From Solimonas_A sp052035235 (GTDB taxonomy: Bacteria > Pseudomonadota > Gammaproteobacteria > Nevskiales > Nevskiaceae), in assembly GCA_052035235.1 (NCBI GenBank), contig JBPOHT010000004.1, positions 123,746 to 187,745 on the forward strand: DNA of 64,000 nucleotides, in the 5' to 3' direction. The notes under the pieces are model-generated. The model saw nothing but the letters and a program-made list of their open reading frames with translations, did not search any database and had not been told where the DNA came from. Shown here one piece after another: positions 44,176 through 51,118 of this stretch (positions within the stretch are counted from its first letter, which is position 1; the number at the start of each line of letters is the position of its first letter). The position numbers and the translations under genes are program-made.

Positions 44176-44924
44176 GCCACGGATTCAAGACCACGATCAC
44201 GGACGGCATCGCCGAGCTGGTGATCGACCGCCCGCCGGTCAACGCCCTCAACGACGCCGGCTGGCATGCACTGGCCGACGAGATCGAGAAGCTCGGCAGC
44301 AACCCGGAGGCGCGCGTGATCGTGCTGCGCTCCGAGGGCCGCGGCTTCTGCGCCGGCGTGGACATCAAGGAACTGGACAAGCACCCGGCGAAGATCGTCT
44401 CGGTCAACGCCGGTAACTACCGCAGTTTCAAGGCGGTGCACCGCAACCCGCTGCCGGTGATCGTGGCTGTGCACGGCTTCGTGCTGGGCGGCGGCATCGG
44501 CCTGGCCGGTGCGGCGGACATCGTCGTGGCCAGCGAGGACGCGACCTTTGGCGTTCCGGAAGTGGATCGCGGCGCGATGGGCGGCGGCGCCCACCTGCAG
44601 CGCCTGTTCCCGGTGCAGAAGGTGCGCATGATGTACTTCACCGGCGAGCCCATCACAGCCGCCGAGGCCCACCGCCTGGGCGCCATCGAGACCGTGGTGC
44701 CGCGGGCGGAACTGCGCGAGGCCGCGCTGACCATCGCGCGCAAGATCGCCGCCAAGAGCACGGCGATGATCCGCCTGGCCAAGGAGTCCCTCAACGGTAT
44801 CGAGGACGGCAACCTGGAAGACAAGTACCGCTGGGAGCAGGGCTTCACGCTCCAGGCGTACAGCGAGAAAGACTCGGCAGAAACAAGGCGCGCCTTCGTC
44901 GAGAAGCGTGACGCCAAGTTCTAG
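44172..44924 (+). CDS. echA20: Ring-D hydrolase EchA20-like crotonase
   Basis: This 250-residue crotonase-fold protein has the pattern of mycobacterial EchA20: SEGRGFCAGVDIKELD, HGFVLGGGIGLAGAADIVVASEDATFGVPEVDRGAMGG, and the end RWEQGFTLQA. EchA20 opens ring D by hydrolysis of a CoA-linked beta-diketone rather than hydrating a double bond. An AT-rich stretch (44936-44955) follows before fadE31. It is co-transcribed with ipdC by overlap. Confidence 0.85.
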   Translation: MSHGFKTTITDGIAELVIDRPPVNALNDAGWHALADEIEKLGSNPEARVIVLRSEGRGFCAGVDIKELDKHPAKIVSVNAGNYRSFKAVHRNPLPVIVAVHGFVLGGGIGLAGAADIVVASEDATFGVPEVDRGAMGGGAHLQRLFPVQKVRMMYFTGEPITAAEAHRLGAIETVVPRAELREAALTIARKIAAKSTAMIRLAKESLNGIEDGNLEDKYRWEQGFTLQAYSEKDSAETRRAFVEKRDAKF

Positions 44925-44966
44925 CCGAAGAGCTGAACTAAATAAAATAAACATAGGGCTGAAACC

Positions 44967-46127
44967 ATGCGACTCGAATACACCGAGCGACAGAACAAAT
45001 TCCGGGCGGAGATCCGGGAATGGCTGGCCGCCAACGTGCCGAAGCAGCCGCTGCAAAGCTTCGACACCGAGGAAGGCTTTCGCCAGCACCGTGAGTGGGA
45101 GCACAAGCTCAACGGTGGCCACTGGAGCGCCGTGACCTGGCCGGAGCACCTCGGCGGCCGCGGCGTTGACCTGATCGAATGGCTGATCTTCGAAGAGGAA
45201 TACTGGCGTGCCGGCGCTCCGCTGCGCGTCAACCAGAATGGCATCTTCCTGCTGGCGCCGACGCTGATGGAGTACGGCACCGAGGAGCAGAAGAAGCGCT
45301 TCCTGCCGCGCATGGCGGCCGGTGACGACATCTGGGCCCAGGGCTGGTCCGAGCCGGGTGCCGGCTCCGACATGGCCGCGATCCGCTGCAAGGCGATCCG
45401 CGACGGCGATCACTACGTCATCAACGGCCAGAAGACCTGGTCCACCCGCGCGGTCTGGGCGGACTGGCTGTTCGGCCTGTTCCGCAGCGATCCGGACTCG
45501 GTGCGCCACCACGGCCTGACCTTCGTGCTGCTGCCGCTGAACCTGCCGGGCATCACCATTCGCCCGATCAAGCAGCTCAACGGCCTGCCGGGCTTCGCCG
45601 AGATATTCTTCGACAACGTCCGCGTGCCGGTGGAGAACCGCATGGGCGAGGAAGGCCAGGGCTGGAACGTGGCCATGGCCACGGCCGGCTTCGAGCGTGG
45701 CCTGATGCTGCGCTCGCCGGGCCGCTTCCAGCAGACCGCCAAGGCGCTGGTGGACCTGTACAAGGCCGAAGAGAAGAACGTGGACGACTGCTCGCTGCGC
45801 GATGCGGTGGTCAAGAGCTGGATGGACGCCGAGGCCTACACGCTGGCGACCTACGCCACCGCCGGCCGCCTGCGCAAGGGCGAGCACATCGGCCCCGAGG
45901 CCAGCACCAACAAGATCTTTTGGTCGGAGCTGGACCTGTCCATGCACGAGACCGCCATGCGCCTGCTCGGGCCGCGTGCGGAGCTGATGGAAGGCTCGCC
46001 GGACGGCGGCAACATCGGCCACTGGCTGGAGGGCTTCCTGTTCGCGCAGGCCGGCCCGATCTACGCGGGGTCCAACGAGATCCAGCGCAACATCATCGCC
46101 GAGCGCATGCTCGGCCTGCCGCGCTAA
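44967..46127 (+). CDS. fadE31: Acyl-CoA dehydrogenase FadE31-like
   Basis: The 386-residue acyl-CoA dehydrogenase resembles FadE31 (EEGFRQHREWEH, TWPEHLGGRG, GWSEPGAGSDMAAI, LPGFAEIFFDNV, IYAGSNEIQRNIIAERML). FadE31 forms a heterocomplex with FadE32 or FadE33 and oxidises CoA esters late in C/D-ring breakdown. YAGS replaces the YEGT found in enzymes that keep their base there, so the base must come from elsewhere. The start has a weak site (AGGG) after an unusually AT-rich spacer. fadE32 is next after ten bases. Confidence 0.85.
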   Translation: MRLEYTERQNKFRAEIREWLAANVPKQPLQSFDTEEGFRQHREWEHKLNGGHWSAVTWPEHLGGRGVDLIEWLIFEEEYWRAGAPLRVNQNGIFLLAPTLMEYGTEEQKKRFLPRMAAGDDIWAQGWSEPGAGSDMAAIRCKAIRDGDHYVINGQKTWSTRAVWADWLFGLFRSDPDSVRHHGLTFVLLPLNLPGITIRPIKQLNGLPGFAEIFFDNVRVPVENRMGEEGQGWNVAMATAGFERGLMLRSPGRFQQTAKALVDLYKAEEKNVDDCSLRDAVVKSWMDAEAYTLATYATAGRLRKGEHIGPEASTNKIFWSELDLSMHETAMRLLGPRAELMEGSPDGGNIGHWLEGFLFAQAGPIYAGSNEIQRNIIAERMLGLPR

Positions 46128-46137
46128 GGAGAACGCC

Positions 46138-47196
46138 ATGGACTTTGCGTTCAAAGACGAACACATCGCCTTCTCCGACTCCATCCGCAAGTTCCTGATG
46201 GTGGAAGCCGCTCCCGAGTGGCTGCGCGAAATCTGGGAGACCGAGACCGGCCGCTCGCGCGAGCTGCGCGGCAAACTGGCCGAGCAGGGCCTCACGGCGC
46301 TGTCGGTACCCGAGGAATTCGGCGGCATCGGCGCCGGCGACCTGGAATGGGTGCTGATCCACCAAGAGCTGGGCTACTACGCCATCCCGGATTCGCTGAT
46401 CGACACGGCCTATCTCGCCACCTACCTGCTCAACCGCCTGCCGGCGGCGGACGCCACGCTGAAGAAGACCTGGCTGCCGAAGATCGCCGACGGCAGTGCG
46501 CGCATCGCCGTGGGCCACCCGGTCAACCCGATGGTCGCGGACGCGCAGAACGCCGACCTGATCCTGATGTGGCATGACGACGAGGTGCACGCGCTGACCA
46601 AGGACCAGGTCAAGCTGTCGTTCAACCCCAGCATCGACATGTCGCGCCGCCTCTACAAGGTCAGCTGGACGCCCAGCGACGCCACGCGCATCTGCCCGGC
46701 GCGCCTCGGCAAGCAGCTGTGGGACGGCGTGCTGGACCGTGCCGCCCTGGCCGGTGCTGCGCAGCTGGTGGGCCTGACCCAGCGCATGCTGGACCTGGGG
46801 ATCGACTACAGCGCCACGCGCAAGCAGTTCGGCAAGCCGATCGGCTCGTTCCAGGCGGTGAAGCACCACCTGGCCGACGTCGCCGTGAAGGCCGAGTTCG
46901 CCAAGCCCGTGCTGTACCGCGCCGCCTACGCCACCGAGCGCGAGCAGGCCCGTCGCGGCGTGTACGTGTCGCATGCCAAGCTGGCCGCCGGCGAAGCCGC
47001 CTGGCTGGGCGCGCGCAAGAGCATGCAGGTGCACGGTGCCATGGGCTACACCTGGGAAACCGACCTGCAGATGTTCATGAAGCGCGCCTGGGCACTGGAC
47101 GCGGCCTGGGGCGATCGCGCCTTCCACAAGAAGCGCATCGCTGATTTCATCCTTGCCGACGGGGCCCGCCTGGGTCCGGGCGAAACCTTCGCGTAG
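46138..47196 (+). CDS. fadE32: Acyl-CoA dehydrogenase FadE32/FadE33-like partner subunit
   Basis: The 352-residue protein is a diverged acyl-CoA dehydrogenase with a short middle beta domain (VGHPVNPMVADAQNADLILM). The C-terminal half has the typical TRKQFGKPIGSFQAVKH and VHGAMGYTWETDLQMFMKRA. In mycobacteria such subunits dimerise with FadE31, and loss of FadE32 blocks the pathway after ring opening. Its gene follows fadE31 by ten bases with AAGGAGAA upstream. FadE33 is the alternative name. Confidence 0.82.
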   Translation: MDFAFKDEHIAFSDSIRKFLMVEAAPEWLREIWETETGRSRELRGKLAEQGLTALSVPEEFGGIGAGDLEWVLIHQELGYYAIPDSLIDTAYLATYLLNRLPAADATLKKTWLPKIADGSARIAVGHPVNPMVADAQNADLILMWHDDEVHALTKDQVKLSFNPSIDMSRRLYKVSWTPSDATRICPARLGKQLWDGVLDRAALAGAAQLVGLTQRMLDLGIDYSATRKQFGKPIGSFQAVKHHLADVAVKAEFAKPVLYRAAYATEREQARRGVYVSHAKLAAGEAAWLGARKSMQVHGAMGYTWETDLQMFMKRAWALDAAWGDRAFHKKRIADFILADGARLGPGETFA

Positions 47197-47307
47197 GGGG
47201 CATCGGGTGGCGCGGGCCGGGAAGCAAACCCGGCACACTGCCGCCGGCCTGTCGCCACCCCTCGCGCGGCAGTAACGAAATTTTTCAACTGGAACAAGGA
47301 ATCTGTC

Positions 47308-48459
47308 ATGGCTGAAGCCTATATCGTCGACGTCCTGCGCACGCCCACCGGCAAGCGCAAGGGCGGCCTGTCCGCCATCCACGGTGCCGATCTCGGCGCC
47401 CACGTGCTCAAGACCCTGGTCGAGCGCAACAAGGTTCCCGCCGAGGACTACGACGACGTCATCTTCGGCTGCCTCGATGCCATCGGCCCCCTGGCGGGCA
47501 ACATCGCCCGCACCTCCTGGCTGGCCGCCGGCCTGCCGCTGCACGTGCCGGGCGTGACCATCGACCGCCAGTGCGGCTCCTCGCAGCAGGCTGTCCACTT
47601 CGCCGCGCAGGCGGTGATGAGCGGCACGCAGGACGTGGTCGTCGCCGGTGGCGTGCAGACCATGACGCAGATCCCCATCTCGTCGGCGATGATCGCGGCG
47701 CAGCCGCTGGGCTTCAAGGATCCGTTCTCCGGCTCCAAGGGCTGGACCACGCGCTTCGGCACCGACCCGGTCTCGCAGTTCCACGGCGCGCAGCTGATCG
47801 CCAACAAGTGGGACATCTCCCGCCTGGACATGGAGAAGTTCGCGCTGGAATCGCACCGCCGTGCGCGCCAGGCCCAGAAGGAAGGCCGCTTCGATCGCGA
47901 GATCATCGAGTCCTGGGGCTTGAAGACGGACGAGACCGTGCGTGACACCACGCTGGAGCAGATGGCCACGCTGCAGCCGCTGGCCGAGGGCGGCACCATC
48001 ACCGCCGGCGTGTCGAGCCAGACCGGCGACGGCGCCTCGGCGCTGCTGGTGGTCTCCGAGCGCGCGCTGAAGAAGTACAACCTCACGCCGCGTGCCCGCA
48101 TCCACCACATGAGCGTCTACGCCGACGACCCGATCTACATGCTGACCGCGCCGATTCCCGCCACCCGCGTGGCGATGAAGAAGGCCGGCATGTCGCTGGA
48201 CCAGATCGACCTGGTCGAGATCAACGAGGCCTTCGCCCCGGTGGTGCTGTCCTGGCTCAAGGACACCGGCTACCCGCACGCCAAGACCAACGTCAACGGC
48301 GGCGCCATCGCCCTGTCACACCCGCTGGGCGCCACCGGCGTCAAGCTGATGTCGACCTTGCTCTGCGAGCTGGAACGCACCAAGGGCCGCTACGGCCTGC
48401 AGACCATGTGCGAAGGCGGCGGCGTGGCCAACGTCACGATCATCGAGCGTCTCGGGTAA
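47308..48459 (+). CDS. fadA6: Acetyl-CoA C-acyltransferase FadA6-like thiolase
   Basis: The 383-residue thiolase has both catalytic cysteines and the histidines: C89 in TIDRQCGSSQQ, NEAF, ALSHPLGATG, and MCEGGG. Sequence is very like mycobacterial FadA6 (SWLAAGLPLHVPGVTIDRQC, GGVQTMTQIPISSAM, ARIHHMSVYADDPIYMLTAPIPATR). FadA6 thiolyses the acyclic product made by IpdAB. A 111-base gap separates it from fadE32, with AAGGAA before the start. Confidence 0.87.
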   Translation: MAEAYIVDVLRTPTGKRKGGLSAIHGADLGAHVLKTLVERNKVPAEDYDDVIFGCLDAIGPLAGNIARTSWLAAGLPLHVPGVTIDRQCGSSQQAVHFAAQAVMSGTQDVVVAGGVQTMTQIPISSAMIAAQPLGFKDPFSGSKGWTTRFGTDPVSQFHGAQLIANKWDISRLDMEKFALESHRRARQAQKEGRFDREIIESWGLKTDETVRDTTLEQMATLQPLAEGGTITAGVSSQTGDGASALLVVSERALKKYNLTPRARIHHMSVYADDPIYMLTAPIPATRVAMKKAGMSLDQIDLVEINEAFAPVVLSWLKDTGYPHAKTNVNGGAIALSHPLGATGVKLMSTLLCELERTKGRYGLQTMCEGGGVANVTIIERLG

Positions 48460-48475
48460 GTAGTAGCAACAGAAC

Positions 48476-48622
48476 CCCTCGCCCGCTTGCGGGAGAGGGG
48501 CAGGGGAGAGGGTTTCTGTAGATGAGAAGGGTGGTTGCCCTTCCAACGTTTACAGCACCCTCTCCCTCAATCCCTCTCCCGTCCCACAGGGATTTCCTGC
48601 GGTCACAAGCGGGCGAGGGAAG
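48476..48622. repeat. Palindromic repeat, CCCTCTCCC/GGGAGAGGG family, copy 5, with an internal insertion
   Basis: Arms are CCCCTCGCCCGCTTGCGGGA (left) and a right arm split as CTCTCCCG and GCGGGCGAGGGA. Between the right-arm halves there are about 27 foreign bases starting TCCCACAGGGATTTCC. The middle holds GGGAGAGGGTTTCTGTAG and TTTACAGCACCCTCTCCC. It lies between fadA6 and the following SDR gene. Confidence 0.8.
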
Positions 48623-48646
48623 ACCAGAATTCACGAGAGAATCCAG

Positions 48647-49528
48647 ATGGGCATCTGCAACAACCGCACGATCATCGTCACCGGCTCCGGAGCCGGCCTG
48701 GGCCGCGGCTACGCGCTGGCACTGGCCGCCGAGGGCGCCAACGTCGTGGTCAACGACATCAAGCGCGAGGCCGCCGAGGCGGTGGTCGCCGAGATCCAGG
48801 CGGCCGGCGGCAAGGCCGTGGCCAGCGTCGACGACATCACCTCGATGGCCGGCGCCGAGAACATCGTCAAGACCGCCGTCGACACCTTCGGCGACGTGCA
48901 TGGCGTGGTCAACAACGCCGGCATCGTGCGCGACCGCATGTTCGCCTCGCTCAGCGAAGACGACTGGGACCTGGTGGTGAAGGTGCACCTCAAGGGCCAC
49001 TTCTGCATCGCCAGCAAGCTGGTGCAGCGCTGGCGCGACCAGGTGAAGGCCACCGGCACCAAGGCCGACGGCCGCATCATCAACACCAGCTCCGGCGCCG
49101 GCCTCAACGGCTCCATCGGCCAGAGCAACTACGCCGCCGCCAAGGGCGGCATCGCCTCGCTGACGCTGGTGCAGGCGGCGGAACTGGGCCGCTACGGCAT
49201 CACCGCCAATGCCCTGGCCCCGGCCGCGCGTACCGGCATGACGGAAGGCCCCTTCGGCGCCCTGATGAAGAAGCCGGAAGACGGCAGCTTCGATCACTAC
49301 GCCCCGGAGAACGTCGCCCCACTGGTGGTCTGGCTGTGCAGCCCGCTGTCGGCCCATGTGACCGGCAAGGTCTTCGAGGTGGAGGGCGGCAAGGTCTCCA
49401 TCGCCAACGGCTGGAAGACCGGCATCGTCCGCGACAAGAAGGCGCGCTGGAACCCGGCTGAACTGACTGACGTGATCGACGGCCTCATCGCCGAGTCGCC
49501 GGCCGCGCAGAAGGTCTACGGCAGCTGA
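48647..49528 (+). CDS. SDR of the MFE-2-like type (Rv3548c-like)
   Basis: The 293-residue SDR has TGSGAGLGRGYALALA, VNNAGIVRDRMF, NTSSGAGLNG and YAAAK. The VNNAGIxRD block and C-terminal length are typical of multifunctional-enzyme-2-like 3-hydroxyacyl-CoA dehydrogenases. A similar gene accompanies the actinobacterial ipd cluster. It is the last gene of the long plus-strand operon; the terminator lies 43 bases after its stop. It probably oxidises a 3-hydroxyacyl-CoA of the HIP branch. The start has GAGAGA upstream. Confidence 0.82.
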   Translation: MGICNNRTIIVTGSGAGLGRGYALALAAEGANVVVNDIKREAAEAVVAEIQAAGGKAVASVDDITSMAGAENIVKTAVDTFGDVHGVVNNAGIVRDRMFASLSEDDWDLVVKVHLKGHFCIASKLVQRWRDQVKATGTKADGRIINTSSGAGLNGSIGQSNYAAAKGGIASLTLVQAAELGRYGITANALAPAARTGMTEGPFGALMKKPEDGSFDHYAPENVAPLVVWLCSPLSAHVTGKVFEVEGGKVSIANGWKTGIVRDKKARWNPAELTDVIDGLIAESPAAQKVYGS

Positions 49529-49570
49529 GATTCACCGTAACGGTCCGCTGCTGGACCGATTGCGGACACG

Positions 49571-49608
49571 ATGCCCCGGCTCCCACGAGCCGGGGCATTT
49601 TCGTTTTG
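49571..49608 (+). terminator. Intrinsic terminator at the end of the hsaC-ipd operon
   Basis: A perfect 12-bp stem, ATGCCCCGGCTC with loop CCAC and GAGCCGGGGCAT, runs into TTTTCGTTTT. It ends transcription of the 37855-49528 operon. Confidence 0.9.
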
Positions 49609-49627
49609 GAGGTTGCCGGGGAACTCG

Positions 49628-49725
49628 TCATGCCGGCGAAAGCCGGTATCCAGTCGGGCCTATGGCCCCTCCTGTCGGGGGCGTGATGCTGGCTTGGCCG
49701 GGCACGACGATCATCGCGGGAAGCC
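49628..49725. repeat. Palindromic repeat, CCGGCGAAAGCCGG family, copy 1
   Basis: It starts CATGCCGGCGAAAGCCGGTA and continues with TCCAGTCGGGCC; a degenerate return arm (TGATGCTGGC...CCGGGC) follows. It resembles the copy at 53453-53545. The remaining gap up to 49908 holds no gene; short open frames there lack support. Confidence 0.75.
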
Positions 49726-49908
49726 CTTTCTCCACCGATTCAAGGCTTTGCTGTTGCACTGCACCATTATGGGTGGAAACCTGGGTTACTGTGACATTGC
49801 CCGATGTCAGACGAGTCAATGACGCCCACGTCACCTACTCATAAGGTCCGTGCAGCCCGCAAGGACCCAGGCCTGCGCCGGCTGTTTTGCCCTACTACTG
49901 GAGGCTCG

Positions 49909-50982
49909 ATGATCCGTTTTCCTTCCGCCGCTGTGCTGGCCAGCCTGCGCTCGGCGATGTCTCCGAACTGGTCGGTAATCGGGACTTCCAAGGCAGGCCC
50001 CAAGGGCCTGACCGAGCAGCAGGCTGCGCTGGAGCTGGTCCGCGCCGCCTACCTGGACAAGGCCGAGCGCGCCGACGAGGCCGCCCTGCGCCAGTGGCAG
50101 CCCTCCGGGCTGGCCTGGCCGCTGCTGCGCGAGGTCCAGCGCCTGGCTACCGGCATGCGCAAACGCAGCGCCGTGGTCGACGGTCACCGCCTGGTCTGGA
50201 TGGAAGGCGGCAAGGCCGATGGCGAGCCGGTGCTGCTGCTGCACGGCTTCACCTCCAGCAAGGAAAACTGGCTGCTGATGCTGCCGTTCCTGATGCAGCG
50301 CTACCGCCTCTACGTGCTCGACCTGCCGGCCTGGGGCGAGAGCCAGTTCATCCACGGCCTGTCCTACACCCTGGATCGCCAGGCCGAGCGCGTCGCCGAA
50401 TGGGCGCGCCGTACCATCGGCGCCCCCGCGCATGTGGTCGGCAGCTCCATGGGCGGCGCCATCGCCGGCTTGATGGCGGCGCGTCACGCCTCCCTGGTGG
50501 CCTCGCTGACGCTGATGAACGCCGCCGGCATGCATGGCGAGCGTTCCAGCCCCTTCGAGCAGGGCCTGGCGGAGGGCCGCAACGGCCTGCTTGCCGGCCG
50601 CCTGTCGGAAGTGATCGCGCTGCTGGAAAGCACCATGGAGCGCAACCGCAGCAGCCTGGCCCTGGCCCTGGCGCCGATGATGTATGGCCAGTTCACCAGC
50701 CGCCGCATGCTCAACCTGCACCTTTTCGCTCACATGATCGAGACCCCGCAGGTGCAGCTGGAGGGCATCCAGGTGCCCACGCTGGTGCTCTGGGGCGAGC
50801 AGGACCGCATCCTCGACGCGTCCTCCGCGGCCGCCTTCAAGGCCGTGATCCCGCATGCCGTGGTCAAGATCCTCAGCGGCGTGGGTCACCTGCCGATGGT
50901 GGAGGTGCCTGGCGTCACGGCGCGGCGTCTGAGGCACTTCTGGACCGCGCAGGCCGCGCAGCGCCTGGCCGAGGCAGCATAA
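49909..50982 (+). CDS. Alpha/beta hydrolase
   Basis: The 357-residue hydrolase has an N-terminal extension of about 85 residues, then the fold with the oxyanion motif LLHGFTSSKENW, nucleophile S180 in GSSMGG, the acid in LWGEQDRILD and the histidine in GVGHLPMVE. It may be an esterase or lipase-like enzyme. Because of the context a meta-cleavage product hydrolase (HsaD) was considered, but the nucleophile elbow and N-terminal extension differ from HsaD. The start has TGGAGG upstream. A terminator follows. Confidence 0.8.
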   Translation: MIRFPSAAVLASLRSAMSPNWSVIGTSKAGPKGLTEQQAALELVRAAYLDKAERADEAALRQWQPSGLAWPLLREVQRLATGMRKRSAVVDGHRLVWMEGGKADGEPVLLLHGFTSSKENWLLMLPFLMQRYRLYVLDLPAWGESQFIHGLSYTLDRQAERVAEWARRTIGAPAHVVGSSMGGAIAGLMAARHASLVASLTLMNAAGMHGERSSPFEQGLAEGRNGLLAGRLSEVIALLESTMERNRSSLALALAPMMYGQFTSRRMLNLHLFAHMIETPQVQLEGIQVPTLVLWGEQDRILDASSAAAFKAVIPHAVVKILSGVGHLPMVEVPGVTARRLRHFWTAQAAQRLAEAA

Positions 50983-50995
50983 GCATCCGCAGTAC

Positions 50996-51026
50996 CGAAA
51001 AATCCCGCTCCGAGCGGGATTTTTCG
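50996..51026. terminator. Bidirectional-looking intrinsic terminator after the hydrolase gene
   Basis: CGAAAAATCCCGCTC is mirrored by GAGCGGGATTTTTCG, giving a hairpin with A-run and T-run at the ends, 14 bases after the stop. The symmetric A/T tracts could allow termination from both sides. Confidence 0.88.
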
Positions 51027-51118
51027 TTTCCGGGGGCGTTAACCCCAATGGATGAAGAGGCAGGGCCCTCGCGCCCTCGATAATCTGCCTCCATAACCCG
51101 AAGCCGGATGCCCCACTC

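Noticed and set aside
43386..46328. 980-codon antisense open frame opposite ipdC, echA20 and fadE31
   Set aside because: Low-complexity shadow frame; the plus-strand genes are well supported.
47197..47307. Possible internal promoter between fadE32 and fadA6
   Set aside because: No convincing -35/-10 pair could be read by eye.
5351..48622. Repeated palindromes as a CRISPR array
   Set aside because: Copies are far apart, of unequal length, and have no regular spacers or cas genes.
49909..50982. Hydrolase as HsaD, the meta-cleavage product hydrolase
   Set aside because: The fold agrees, but the long N-terminal extension and different elbow (GSSMGG) do not fit, so only a general hydrolase call is made.
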